Assembly (NCBI GenBank): GCA_023251235.1
Contig: JAHEZE010000023.1
Coordinates: forward strand, 1 to 35,719
Source of the DNA: Sphingobacteriales bacterium
Lineage (GTDB): Bacteria > Bacteroidota > Bacteroidia > Chitinophagales > Chitinophagaceae
Direction: 5' to 3'
Length of the DNA stretch: 35,719 nt
Shown here: positions 25,797 through 33,840 of the stretch, one piece after another
How the letters are laid out: every line of letters begins with the position of its first letter
Position numbering within the stretch: the first letter of the stretch is position 1
Made by a program: the position numbers and the translations under genes
The notes under the pieces: model-generated
What the model was told of the DNA's origin: nothing
Database searches by the model: none
Seen by the model: the letters and a program-made list of their open reading frames with translations, nothing else

Positions 25797-26036
25797 TCAA
25801 CGGGAAATTTCAACACTTGAAAAAAATTGGTGAGAAAGGGTTTCCCAGATCATTTCACCGGAAGGGGGGGTTTTACCCTTGTTTTGGGAACAGTCTTCCA
25901 AAGACTCTTTGCATGTTTCCTTTTTTGAGGATATACGGGCTGAAGACCATAATACAAAAAAACTTCCTGCAATCAACAGCAAAACAAGTGCAGCTCTTAT
26001 CAGGTATTTTTTTTGCATCGGTGTTAGTTTCAACAT
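25797..26036 (-). CDS. Small single-TM protein
   Basis: A 79-aa protein with one TM at about 13-31 (ALVLLLIAGSFFVLWSSAR) after a basic N-terminus, then a hydrophilic tail with two cysteines (KETCKESLEDCSQ) that faces outwards if the N-terminus is inside. I do not recognise the family. The start may be M1 (26036) or M7 (MQKKYLIR). It lies upstream of the ECF sigma cassette on the same strand, 115 nt away. The TM, charge pattern and codon use support a real gene, but there is no homology evidence. Confidence 0.55.
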   Translation of the reverse strand: MLKLTPMQKKYLIRAALVLLLIAGSFFVLWSSARISSKKETCKESLEDCSQNKGKTPPSGEMIWETLSHQFFSSVEISR

Positions 26037-26189
26037 TTGACGAAGGTATTCATCAAAATGTTACAGTAAAATTAAATTAACATTAAGCTTGGGTCAAGGA
26101 GTTTTTGACCAAAAGTGACATTTACCCGGTAGAATGCGGAAAAGCAGGGGTGAATGGATACAAGGCTAATCAGGTGAACATCCTTATTC

Positions 26190-26197
26190 TATATTTG
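26190..26197 (+). promoter_or_regulatory. Bacteroidota-type -7 promoter motif for kbl
   Basis: TATATTTG fits the TAnnTTTG consensus and lies 28 nt before the kbl ATG. No clear -33 TTTG was found at the usual distance, so this is a half-promoter call. Confidence 0.4.
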
Positions 26198-26217
26198 CGA
26201 ATAAACCCTGATTTTAT

Positions 26218-27405
26218 ATGAATGAGAAATTTGTAAAACGCATTGCTCAAGGAGTAGAAGAGATTAAAATTTCCGGACTGTATAAAACTGAAAGAATTAT
26301 TACGAGTCCGCAAGGCCCTGAAATAACCGTAAATGGCAAAACGGTTCTGAATTTTTGTGCCAATAATTATCTTGGCCTTTCATCACATCCCAAAGTAATT
26401 GAGGCAGCACATAAAACAATAGATTCTCATGGTTATGGAATGAGCAGCGTACGGTTTATTTGTGGCACCCAGGATATTCATAAAGAATTAGAAAAAAAAC
26501 TTTCTGAGTTTTTAGGAATGGAGGATACTATTTTATATGCAGCTGCTTTTGATGCCAACGGTGGAATTTTTGAGCCCTTGTTCAATGATGAAGATGCAAT
26601 TATTTCTGATGCTTTAAATCATGCCAGCATTATTGATGGTGTTCGTTTGTGTAAGGCTCAGCGATTCAGGTACGAGCATAATGATATGAATAATCTTGAA
26701 GAAAAATTGAAAGAAGCTTCAAATTTAAGAAGCAGGATTATTGTTACCGATGGAAGTTTCAGTATGGATGGCACTATTGCGCAATTGGATAAGATTTGTG
26801 ACCTGGCGGATAAATATGATGCAATTGTGATGATTGATGAATGTCATTCATCAGGGTTCCTGGGAAAAACAGGCAGAGGTACTCATGAATACCGTGGAGT
26901 AATGGGAAGGATTGATATTATTACCGGAACATTAGGAAAGGCATTGGGCGGTGCAAGCGGAGGGTTTACCAGCGGAAGAAAAGAGATTATTGAAATGCTC
27001 CGGCAAAAGTCAAGACCTTATTTATTCAGCAATACTCTGGCACCAGCTATTACAGGAGCTTCCATTGCTGTTTTGGATATGCTTACGGAAACGACACATC
27101 TCAGAGACAAATTAGAATCCAATACAAAATATTTCAGGCAAAAAATGACGGAAGCGGGGTTTAATATTAAACCAGGCGATCATCCGATTGTGCCAATCAT
27201 GTTATACGATGCAGTACTGGCACAAAATTTTGCCTCCAAGCTCCTGGAGGAAGGCATTTATGTTATTGGATTCTTTTTCCCTGTGGTGGCAAAAGGCCAG
27301 GCAAGAATAAGAGTACAAATCAGTGCTGCCCATGAACAACATCATCTGGAAAAAGCAATAACAGGGTTTACTAAAATTGGCAAAGAACTGGGAGTTTTAA
27401 AATGA
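26218..27405 (+). CDS. kbl: Glycine C-acetyltransferase (2-amino-3-ketobutyrate CoA ligase)
   Basis: A 395-aa PLP enzyme of the alpha-oxoamine synthase family. It cleaves 2-amino-3-ketobutyrate with CoA to glycine and acetyl-CoA, the second step of threonine breakdown. Visible elements: [29 protein letters not shown] (substrate/CoA loop), [23 protein letters not shown] (207-214, PLP-ring residues), and the PLP-binding K241 in [14 protein letters not shown]. The sequence favours KBL over BioF/HemA by [13 protein letters not shown] and by length. No tdh is adjacent. It is monocistronic, with a promoter motif 28 nt upstream and a bidirectional terminator 16 nt downstream. Confidence 0.95.
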   Translation: MNEKFVKRIAQGVEEIKISGLYKTERIITSPQGPEITVNGKTVLNFCANNYLGLSSHPKVIEAAHKTIDSHGYGMSSVRFICGTQDIHKELEKKLSEFLGMEDTILYAAAFDANGGIFEPLFNDEDAIISDALNHASIIDGVRLCKAQRFRYEHNDMNNLEEKLKEASNLRSRIIVTDGSFSMDGTIAQLDKICDLADKYDAIVMIDECHSSGFLGKTGRGTHEYRGVMGRIDIITGTLGKALGGASGGFTSGRKEIIEMLRQKSRPYLFSNTLAPAITGASIAVLDMLTETTHLRDKLESNTKYFRQKMTEAGFNIKPGDHPIVPIMLYDAVLAQNFASKLLEEGIYVIGFFFPVVAKGQARIRVQISAAHEQHHLEKAITGFTKIGKELGVLK

Positions 27406-27420
27406 GTTAGGTTTCAAAAT

Positions 27421-27460
27421 AAAAAGACATTCAGGAAAACTGAACGTCTTTTTATTTTTT
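27421..27460. terminator. Bidirectional terminator between kbl and the convergent lipoprotein gene
   Basis: AAAAAGAC (27421-27428) pairs with GTCTTTTT (27446-27453), and inside it TTCAG (27430-27434) pairs with CTGAA (27440-27444) around a GAAAA loop, with one A/C mismatch. It has A and T tracts on both sides. It serves both convergent genes. Confidence 0.88.
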
Positions 27461-27470
27461 TAGAAATAGT

Positions 27471-28058
27471 TTATTTAATATGCAAATTACCCGCCACTTG
27501 TTTCAACTGATCAATTCCAACATTATCACCATTTAAAACAACAAGATATCTTTCGCCGGTGAAATAAGTGAATGTACAATCGTTACGATCTTTCCTGCAA
27601 TTTATTATAGCCCTGCCTCCGTTAAACTCGATAGACTTGGTGTATTCTCTTTCATTATCCTGTTCAAAATTCATAAGACCAAAATATTGCATGTTATAAT
27701 AGGCAGCTCCAATAGTACCGGCACAATCAAAGATGGAAACTTTGATTTTTGTTGTGTCATTTGTTTCATAGTCTGCACTTACTGTATGGGCTATACCCGC
27801 CATACTAACTGCATCAAGGTTAGATTGGGGAGCCCCCATAAGTTCTTTTGGCATCAGAGCCTTTAATTCGTCAATAGAAAGTGGATTAAGTTTCTGAAGT
27901 TCTTCCATTTTATTCTTCATTTCTTCACCTTTGTTTGCCATATCCTTAACGTCTATTGTAGTTTTATTCCCTTCATCGTCTTTTACAGTTATTTTATCTT
28001 TATTGCTATTACAGGCAAATAATATGGAGGCTGTAAGAATACATAGTAAAAGTCTCAT
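27471..28058 (-). CDS. Lipoprotein of unknown function
   Basis: A 195-aa predicted lipoprotein. The start at 28056-28058 (MRLLLCILTASILFAC) gives a signal peptide of 15 residues with lipobox LFAC and Cys16. The frame is open further upstream to 28169, but the extra 37 residues lack the normal lipoprotein start and are rejected. After a short charged region (DDEGNKTTIDVKD) and a helix (GEEMKNKMEELQKL), a conserved globular part follows, with SIFDCAGTIGAAYYNMQYFGLMNF and GGRAIINCRKDRNDCTFTYF. The Cys residues may form disulfides. I do not recognise the family. It is convergent with kbl across a shared terminator. Confidence 0.72.
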   Translation of the reverse strand: MRLLLCILTASILFACNSNKDKITVKDDEGNKTTIDVKDMANKGEEMKNKMEELQKLNPLSIDELKALMPKELMGAPQSNLDAVSMAGIAHTVSADYETNDTTKIKVSIFDCAGTIGAAYYNMQYFGLMNFEQDNEREYTKSIEFNGGRAIINCRKDRNDCTFTYFTGERYLVVLNGDNVGIDQLKQVAGNLHIK

Positions 28059-28254
28059 AAGTTTATTTTTTAAAAGTTGAATGAATTGATTACTGAAAGT
28101 TAGGAGTTTTACTATTATATCCCTTGATTTTAGTCTATTTTCCCCTTTATCTTGCTCTAAATTTTTCATGGAAGGGCTATGAATTGTAAAACTGGCATAG
28201 TATTTTCGTGTTCTCCTTTGAATGACTTATTTTCTAACCATCCTCCATGAATAC

Positions 28255-28272
28255 CGGGTATAAATTTACCCG
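28255..28272. promoter_or_regulatory. Palindrome at the promoter of the mini-lipoprotein gene
   Basis: CGGGTA (28255-28260) and TACCCG (28267-28272) are perfect inverted repeats around TAAATT. The site ends 16 nt before the ATG at 28289 and overlaps TAAATTTA, a near match to the -7 consensus. An operator is possible. The rest of the gap from 28059 shows no gene. Confidence 0.4.
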
Positions 28273-28288
28273 ATATTAAAAAACAAGC

Positions 28289-28417
28289 ATGAAAAAATTT
28301 TTGCTTATCCTTTTAGCCGGATCATTAATGGCCCTACTATTTTCTTCTTGTTCAGCCCAAAAAAGAGATTGCATGGGAGTAAGACACTATAAGCTTAAGA
28401 ACGGAATTTACCTTTGA
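28289..28417 (+). CDS. 42-aa mini-lipoprotein
   Basis: A 42-residue reading frame with a complete lipoprotein signal: a basic start (MKKF), a hydrophobic core (LLILLAGSLMALL) and the lipobox LFSSC, giving Cys21. The mature part has only 22 residues, CSAQKRDCMGVRHYKLKNG then IYL, and contains a second Cys. The good signal peptide, the palindrome just upstream, and a terminator starting 26 nt after the stop argue that this is a real transcribed gene. The 5' neighbour is divergent and the 3' neighbour is the beta-lactamase. Function unknown; homology could not be tested. Confidence 0.6.
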   Translation: MKKFLLILLAGSLMALLFSSCSAQKRDCMGVRHYKLKNGIYL

Positions 28418-28442
28418 TTGATTCTTATAATAAATTCTTCTG

Positions 28443-28463
28443 AAACCCGTCGCCGGTTTTTTT
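28443..28463 (+). terminator. Terminator after the mini-lipoprotein gene
   Basis: AAACC (28443-28447) pairs with GGTTT (28455-28459) around a 7-nt loop, and the right arm runs into seven consecutive T (28457-28463). The stem is short, but the T-run is good. Confidence 0.6.
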
Positions 28464-28493
28464 GTTTTCTGGTACACAAGAAAAAGTTACACT

Positions 28494-28501
28494 TACCTTT
28501 G
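28494..28501 (+). promoter_or_regulatory. -7 promoter motif before the beta-lactamase gene
   Basis: TACCTTTG fits TAnnTTTG and lies 25 nt before the ATG at 28519, after the preceding terminator. No clear -33 box was seen at about 19-21 nt. Confidence 0.4.
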
Positions 28502-28518
28502 CAGACATTTATTAATTC

Positions 28519-29328
28519 ATGATGAAGTACGTTTTTTATTTAGTCTCCATTGTAATTTTATCGGCTTGTTCTCTGAATAATGTTAAGGAAGATGATGCCT
28601 TAAAAAAATATTTTAATGAAAATAAAGTAGATGGTTGTTTTGCTTTATATAATAATGCCACGAATCAATTCACTATTTTTAATCTTAAGCGTTACAGGGA
28701 CAGCAGTTTTCTTCCTGCTTCTACTTTCAAGATTGTAAATTCACTGATCGGACTTCAGGAAGGAGAGATTGTTAATGACAGTATGGTGATAAAATGGGAC
28801 GCCATAAAACGGTCAATAGAAAGCTGGAATAAAGACCTTACCATGTATGAAGCATTCCGTGTTTCAAGTGTTCCCTATTACCAGGAAGTAGCCAGAAGAA
28901 TAGGAATAGAAAGAATGCAGTTCTGGTTAGATAGCCTGGGCTATGGCTCAAAAAAAATAACAACTTCAATTGATAGTTTCTGGCTTGACAATTCTTTAAA
29001 AATTACACCGGATGAACAACTAGGGCTTATAAAAAGACTTTATTTTAATCAGCTTCCATTTTTTAAAAATAACCAGGAAACTGTGAAGAGAGCTATGTTG
29101 TTTGAAAATAATTCTAATTATCGATTGGCGTACAAAACCGGTTGGGGTAAAAAAGAAAATGGAAATCAACTTGCTTGGATCGAAGGTTGGGTAGAAGAGA
29201 ATAATCATCCGTATTTTTTTGTGTTGAATTTTGAAACTCCTGATGTCAATGCAGATATTCCCGGTATCAGAATGAAAATATTGAAAGATATTCTGACCCA
29301 GCTTGGCTTTCTGAAAGGAAAGATGTAA
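28519..29328 (+). CDS. Class D (OXA-like) beta-lactamase lipoprotein
   Basis: A 269-aa serine beta-lactamase, probably lipid-anchored in the envelope (lipobox LSAC, Cys17). Class D motifs: the nucleophile S68 and the carboxylatable K71 in PASTFKI (66-72), S-x-V as SSV (116-118), FWLDSLGYGS (135-144), where the usual YGN reads YGS, and KTG at 206-208 (YKTGWG). Length and spacing match class D enzymes and not the BlaR1/MecR1 sensor domains, which are fused to a membrane part that is missing here. Activity against particular drugs cannot be told from the sequence. The start may be M1 or M2. It has its own promoter motif and is followed by ispG 72 nt on. Confidence 0.9.
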   Translation: MMKYVFYLVSIVILSACSLNNVKEDDALKKYFNENKVDGCFALYNNATNQFTIFNLKRYRDSSFLPASTFKIVNSLIGLQEGEIVNDSMVIKWDAIKRSIESWNKDLTMYEAFRVSSVPYYQEVARRIGIERMQFWLDSLGYGSKKITTSIDSFWLDNSLKITPDEQLGLIKRLYFNQLPFFKNNQETVKRAMLFENNSNYRLAYKTGWGKKENGNQLAWIEGWVEENNHPYFFVLNFETPDVNADIPGIRMKILKDILTQLGFLKGKM

Positions 29329-29367
29329 TAGCAAAAATTTTATCAAACCTTACCACTCATTCTTTGT

Positions 29368-29375
29368 TAGTTTTG
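29368..29375 (+). promoter_or_regulatory. -7 promoter motif before ispG
   Basis: TAGTTTTG fits TAnnTTTG and lies 33 nt before the ispG ATG. No -33 box is evident. Confidence 0.3.
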
Positions 29376-29400
29376 TATTAACTGAAAAGGTTTTTCTATT

Positions 29401-31389
29401 ATGCAATTTTATTGTGAATCATTAACGGAATACAGACGCCTGAAGACAAAAGAAGTGAAGATCGGCGATTTGCTTCTTGGTAACCCCGATGGCTATCGGG
29501 GTCATCCCATCCGTGTGCAGACCATGACGACAACGGATACAATGGATACAATCGCCACTGTTGAACAAAGTATCCGCTGTATTGAAGCCGGCTCTGAACT
29601 TTTACGGATTACTGCACCTTCAAAAAACGAAGCGGAGAACTTATTAAATATTAAAAATGAATTAAGGAAAAGAGGATATAAAACTCCCCTCGTTGCCGAT
29701 ATTCATTTTACCCCCAACGCAGCGGAAATTGCAGCAAGGATTGTAGAGAAAGTGAGAGTGAACCCCGGAAATTATGTTGATAAAAAGAAATTCCAGGTTA
29801 TAGAATATACAGATGCAGATTATGCTGAAGAGATTGATCGAATCCGGGAAAAATTTACTCCATTAATAAAGATCTGTAAAGAATATGGCACCGCCATGCG
29901 TATCGGTACCAATCATGGATCACTAAGTGATCGAATTATGAGCAGGTACGGTGATACTCCTATGGGTATGGTGGAAAGTGCAATGGAATTTCTTCGTACT
30001 GCAAGAAATGAAAGCTATCATAATATTGTTCTCAGTATGAAAAGCAGTAATCCGATGGTGATGGTTCAGGCATACAGGCTGCTGATCAAAACAATGCAGG
30101 ATGAATTTGAAGAATGTTATCCTTTACATTTAGGAGTTACCGAAGCTGGCGATGGCGAAGATGGGAGAATAAAAAGTGCAGTAGGAATTGGTACGTTGCT
30201 GGAAGATGGGTTAGGAGATACTATTCGTGTATCATTGACAGAAGATCCTGAGCTGGAAATTCCCGTATGCAAAGATTTAGTAAAACGATATAATCAGGAG
30301 CCGGGAGTCAGAAGGCAGAAATCAGAAGATTCAAATTTGAGGTATTCTTATGACCCATTTAATTATTTGAGAAGGGAAACTTTTAAGGTCTGTAATATCG
30401 GGGGTAAATATATACCTGTTGTAATTGCGGATTTGAGTAAGATCGAAAACATCACACCAAAACATCTTGAAGATATTGGCTATTGCTATGATGAGACCAC
30501 TGATAAATGGAATATTGGTGATACTGCAGCCGATTATATTTTTTGTAATCAGCCACTTGAATTTGAATTGCCGGGCACATTGAAAGTGCTTCTATTTCAC
30601 GAAGCATGGCTCAATATAAAGAATAAAGAAAAGTATGTTCCTTTATTTGATGCACCCCAGTACCTTGATGAAAGTCTGGTAAAATCATCTTATTTGAACT
30701 TTGTGATGATAGACTATGCCTGGAAAGATTATTATTCAGAACCGGGACAAAAATTACAGGCAATATTGAAGGAAGATAGAACTGCTGTAATATGTTTTAG
30801 TTCTCCGAATAAAACTGCGATGCAGAATATTCGCAGTATGTTTGTTGACCTGTTGAGTAAGAGTATAAAGAACCCGGCAATAATTATTTGCGACAGTTCT
30901 TACACCAGTATGGATGAAAGCCTTATTCACTATGCAGTTGAGGCCGGCGCTTTATTGCTCGATGGTTTATGCGATGGTGTTTGTTTTGGTTATCATTATG
31001 GCAATAAAAACATTCCTCCACAAATAAAATTATTAAACTCAATTGCCTTTGGAATATTGCAGTCAACAAGAACAAGAATTTCAAAAACAGAATATATCAG
31101 TTGCCCCAGTTGCGGAAGAACTCTTTTTGATTTGCAGGAAACTACTGCTAATATCCGTTCCAGAACTCATCATCTGAAAGGCGTGAAGATCGCTATTATG
31201 GGATGCATAGTGAATGGCCCCGGTGAAATGGCGGATGCTGATTTTGGTTATGTGGGCAGCGGACCTGGAAAAATTACTTTATATAAAGGAAAAGAAGTAG
31301 TGAAGCGAAATGTAAACAGCGAAAGCGCCGTTGATGAACTTATCAACCTGCTTAAAGAAAGCAGTGCATGGGTAGAACCTTCAAACTAA
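29401..31389 (+). CDS. ispG: 4-hydroxy-3-methylbut-2-enyl diphosphate synthase (long form)
   Basis: A 662-aa [4Fe-4S] enzyme of the MEP isoprenoid pathway that turns ME-cPP into HMBPP. It is the long three-domain form, as in Bacteroidota, Chlamydia and plants. The TIM barrel comes first (HPIRVQTMTTTDTMDTIAT, LVADIHFTPNAAEIAA, KVRVNPGNYVD, MRIGTNHGSLSDRI, LGVTEAGDGEDGRIKSAVGIG). The extra middle domain spans about 300-560. The C-terminal cluster domain is last (YISCPSCGRTLFDLQE and MGCIVNGPGEMADADFGYVG). Residues about 302-309 (VRRQKSED) are encoded by a heptamer-repeat-like DNA tract and fall in a variable linker. The yhhN-like gene follows with a 4-nt gap, so the two are likely co-transcribed. 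Confidence 0.97.
   Translation: MQFYCESLTEYRRLKTKEVKIGDLLLGNPDGYRGHPIRVQTMTTTDTMDTIATVEQSIRCIEAGSELLRITAPSKNEAENLLNIKNELRKRGYKTPLVADIHFTPNAAEIAARIVEKVRVNPGNYVDKKKFQVIEYTDADYAEEIDRIREKFTPLIKICKEYGTAMRIGTNHGSLSDRIMSRYGDTPMGMVESAMEFLRTARNESYHNIVLSMKSSNPMVMVQAYRLLIKTMQDEFEECYPLHLGVTEAGDGEDGRIKSAVGIGTLLEDGLGDTIRVSLTEDPELEIPVCKDLVKRYNQEPGVRRQKSEDSNLRYSYDPFNYLRRETFKVCNIGGKYIPVVIADLSKIENITPKHLEDIGYCYDETTDKWNIGDTAADYIFCNQPLEFELPGTLKVLLFHEAWLNIKNKEKYVPLFDAPQYLDESLVKSSYLNFVMIDYAWKDYYSEPGQKLQAILKEDRTAVICFSSPNKTAMQNIRSMFVDLLSKSIKNPAIIICDSSYTSMDESLIHYAVEAGALLLDGLCDGVCFGYHYGNKNIPPQIKLLNSIAFGILQSTRTRISKTEYISCPSCGRTLFDLQETTANIRSRTHHLKGVKIAIMGCIVNGPGEMADADFGYVGSGPGKITLYKGKEVVKRNVNSESAVDELINLLKESSAWVEPSN
30306..30326 (+). 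repeat. Heptamer repeat tract inside ispG
   Basis: Three successive imperfect 7-bp units: AGTCAGA, AGGCAGA, AATCAGA. They sit in frame in the linker between the TIM barrel and the inserted domain. The units resemble intergenic heptad repeats and may be repeat-derived. Confidence 0.4.
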
Positions 31390-31393
31390 AAGA

Positions 31394-32074
31394 ATGAAAA
31401 AATCCATCTGGCTTTATTTATTTTTTATTTCACTGATTGCTGACCTGGCAGCTGTTTATTTTAAAAATGAAATGATTGCCTATGTTGCCAAGCCAATTGT
31501 GGTTTTTTCACTGATCTTTTATTTTATTTCTGTTACAGCTGGATTTAAAAGCAAGCTGGTTAAAATGATCATTGCGGCTCTTATCTTTTCCTGGCTGGGT
31601 GACATCCTGCTGATGTTTGAACCGTTGAATGGTAACTTTTTTATTTTCGGGCTGATAGCATTTTTAATAGCTCATGTTTTTTATATTTTCTTTTTTTCAA
31701 TGGTCCGGAATGAAACACAAGTCAAATTGAAAGCTGGCTTAATGATTTTAGTGGCTGTTTATTATTCCGGGTTGATATATCTGTTGTACAATTATCTTGG
31801 GGAAATGAAAATTCCTGTTTTGGTTTATGGAATTGTGATCAGTACCATGTTCCTGTTTGCCATCCATATGTTAATAATAAAAAACAAGGGAGCAGGAAAA
31901 TTAATGATGATGGGGGCCTTATTATTTGTGTCATCCGATTCTATTTTAGCTATTAATAAATTTTATCAGCCATTTGAATTTGCAGGGTTTTTTACCATGC
32001 TGACTTATGGTTTCGCTCAATTCCTGATTACATTGGGTGCTGTACGATATATTACTTTCACATCAAAACAATAA
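31394..32074 (+). CDS. YhhN-family lysoplasmalogenase (TMEM86-like)
   Basis: A 226-aa integral membrane protein with about 8 hydrophobic helices. The family pattern includes YVAKPIVVFSLIFYF (near 33-47), FSWLGDILLMFEP (77-89, the Asp-containing motif), IAFLIAHVFYIFFF and the C-terminal GALLFVSSDSILAINKF. YhhN/TMEM86 proteins cleave the vinyl-ether bond of lysoplasmalogens or act on related lysolipids; the bacterial role is not well fixed. The start ATG lies 4 nt after ispG. The downstream gap to nadB has an 8-bp hairpin right after the stop, then copy C of the dispersed element. Confidence 0.85.
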   Translation: MKKSIWLYLFFISLIADLAAVYFKNEMIAYVAKPIVVFSLIFYFISVTAGFKSKLVKMIIAALIFSWLGDILLMFEPLNGNFFIFGLIAFLIAHVFYIFFFSMVRNETQVKLKAGLMILVAVYYSGLIYLLYNYLGEMKIPVLVYGIVISTMFLFAIHMLIIKNKGAGKLMMMGALLFVSSDSILAINKFYQPFEFAGFFTMLTYGFAQFLITLGAVRYITFTSKQ

Positions 32075-32077
32075 ATT

Positions 32078-32100
32078 TGCTGAAAAGAATTATTTCAGCA
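32078..32100 (+). terminator. Hairpin after the yhhN-like gene
   Basis: A perfect 8-bp stem, TGCTGAAA (32078-32085) with TTTCAGCA (32093-32100), and a 7-nt loop, 3 nt after the stop codon. There is no T-run, so it is a weak terminator or an mRNA 3' stabiliser. It abuts copy C of the dispersed element. Confidence 0.45.
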
Positions 32101-32127
32101 TAAGAGTGCGATGCAACAAAGACCGAA
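32101..32127 (-). repeat. Dispersed intergenic element, copy C (partial)
   Basis: Read on the minus strand it gives TTCGGT, five bases, then GTTGCATCGCACTCTT (32117-32102), which differs from copy A by one base in 16. It is in the gap between the yhhN-like gene and nadB, again on the strand opposite to the flanking genes, as copy A is. Confidence 0.5.
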
Positions 32128-32161
32128 TAGCAATGTGAAGCCGGGAACATAAAAAATAAAT

Positions 32162-33763
32162 ATGCAGCAAACAGACTTTCTCGTTATCGGATCAGGTATT
32201 GCAGGATTGACTTATGCCTTAAAAGTGGCGCAGCAATTCCCTGATAAAAAAATATTAGTAATTACAAAAGCGGCTGCTGATGAAACCAACACCAAATATG
32301 CGCAGGGTGGAATTGCTGTGGTGAATGATTTGGAGCATGACAGTTTTGAAAAACATATTGAAGATACCTTAATTGCCGGCGATGGTTTGTGCAATGAACA
32401 TGTGGTGGAAATTGTAGTGAAGGAAGGGCCTGACAGGGTGAATGAGATCATTGAATGGGGTGCAAAGTTTGATAAAGAAGAAGATGGTGATTATAAAAGG
32501 GGAAAAGAAGGGGGGCATTCTGAATCCCGGGTTCTTCATCATAAAGATGTTACAGGCAAAGAAATGGAAAGAGCCTTGCTGGATGCAGTAAGCAAACAAA
32601 AGAATATTGAATTAAACAAACATTGTTTTGTTGTAGATATAATTACGCAACACCACCTTGGTTACCTGATTACCAAATCAACTCCTGATGTGGAATGTTA
32701 TGGTGTGTATGTATTGAATCTGCAAACCAAACAGATTGAAAAGATTCTTACTAAAATAACAGTGATGGCTACCGGTGGTAATGGACAGGTCTATCGTACT
32801 ACCACCAACCCTTTTATTGCTACCGGTGATGGTGTAGCAATGATTTACCGGGCAAAAGGAAGAATTGAAAACATGGAGTTCATCCAGTTTCATCCCACTG
32901 CATTATATGAACCGGGTGTCAGAGGCCAGGCATTTTTAATTACAGAAGCAGTAAGAGGCGATGGCGGAATTTTAAAAAATATGGATGGTGATGCGTTCAT
33001 GGAAAGATATGATGAGCGAAAAGATCTGGCGCCGAGAGATATTGTAGCAAGAGCGATAGACAGTGAAATGAAAAAATCAGGTACCGAACATGTATACCTT
33101 GATTGCCGGCATTTCAGTAAAGAAAAATTTGTAGAGCATTTCCCCAATATTTATCAAAAGTGTTTAAGCATTGGAATAGATATTACTCAGCAAATGATTC
33201 CTGTGGCGCCGGCTGCTCATTATAGCTGTGGTGGAATTAAAACTGATGAGTGGGGAAGAAGTTCCATTAATAATTTATATGCCTGCGGCGAATGTGCATC
33301 CACCGGTTTGCACGGCGCAAATCGCTTAGCCAGTAATTCATTGCTGGAAGGGATGGTTTTTGCGCATCGTTGTTTTGTGGATGCAGCAGAAAGAATAAAA
33401 AATATTTCATTCAGGAATGATATTCCTGACTGGAATGAAGCAGGAACAACAAAACCCCGTGAGATGATTCTTATAACTCAAAGCCTGAAAGAGCTTCAAT
33501 TGATCATGAGTGATTATGTGGGTATTGTTCGTAATGATGTTCGTTTGCAACGGGCCAGCCGCCGGCTTGATTTGCTTTGGGAAGAAACTGAACAGTTATA
33601 TGAAAGCACTTCATTGTCTCCGCAATTGCTGGAGTTGAGAAATATGATCACCGTTGGTTACCTGATTGTAAAAGGTGCCAGTTTCCGCAAAGAAAGCCGC
33701 GGTTTACATTTCAATACTGATTATCCAGGTAAGAGTGAGCTTGTGCAGAATATTGTTCTTTAA
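32162..33763 (+). CDS. nadB: L-aspartate oxidase
   Basis: A 533-aa FAD enzyme that oxidises L-aspartate to iminoaspartate, the first step of de novo NAD synthesis. The FAD-binding motif [14 protein letters not shown] is at 8-21, followed by [12 protein letters not shown] (substrate-side loop). [24 protein letters not shown] distinguishes NadB from succinate dehydrogenase subunit A. [41 protein letters not shown] and [21 protein letters not shown]-like segments (here [19 protein letters not shown]) follow. Length and motif order are typical, and the C-terminal helical domain is present. nadA and nadC are not adjacent. The ATG is preceded by an A-rich stretch without a clear ribosome binding site. 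Confidence 0.97.
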   Translation: [533 protein letters not shown]

Positions 33764-33780
33764 TTTTCTTTAGCCGGCAT

Positions 33781-33821
33781 TTGGAACTCTATTCAACATT
33801 GGTTGTGTCACACTCTTGTAC
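33781..33821 (+). repeat. Dispersed 41-bp intergenic element, copy B
   Basis: It starts TTGGAACTCTATTCAAC and ends CACTCTTGTAC. It is 33/41 identical to copy A at 14086-14126 without gaps. It lies just upstream of the first acyltransferase gene, on the same strand as the gene. Confidence 0.65.
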
Positions 33822-33834
33822 GTTCTTATCTTTG
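33803..33834 (+). promoter_or_regulatory. Candidate promoter of the acyltransferase pair
   Basis: TTG (33803-33805) and TATCTTTG (33827-33834), a perfect TAnnTTTG, are spaced 21 nt apart. The -7 box begins 14 nt before the ATG at 33841. The -33 half falls inside dispersed element copy B. Confidence 0.45.
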
Positions 33835-33840
33835 CTCACC

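Noticed and set aside
26092-26110. GGTCAA / TTGACC hairpin in the gap before kbl
   Set aside because: The stem has only 6 bp and no T-run, and it fits neither neighbouring gene's end; it is too weak to call.
28059-28169. 37-residue extension of the lipoprotein ending at 27471
   Set aside because: It would bury the lipoprotein signal peptide; the internal Met gives a normal lipobox distance.
33781-33840. 20-residue N-terminal extension of the first acyltransferase from a TTG
   Set aside because: The paralog starts at the equivalent of 33841, and the extension is the translated dispersed element and promoter.
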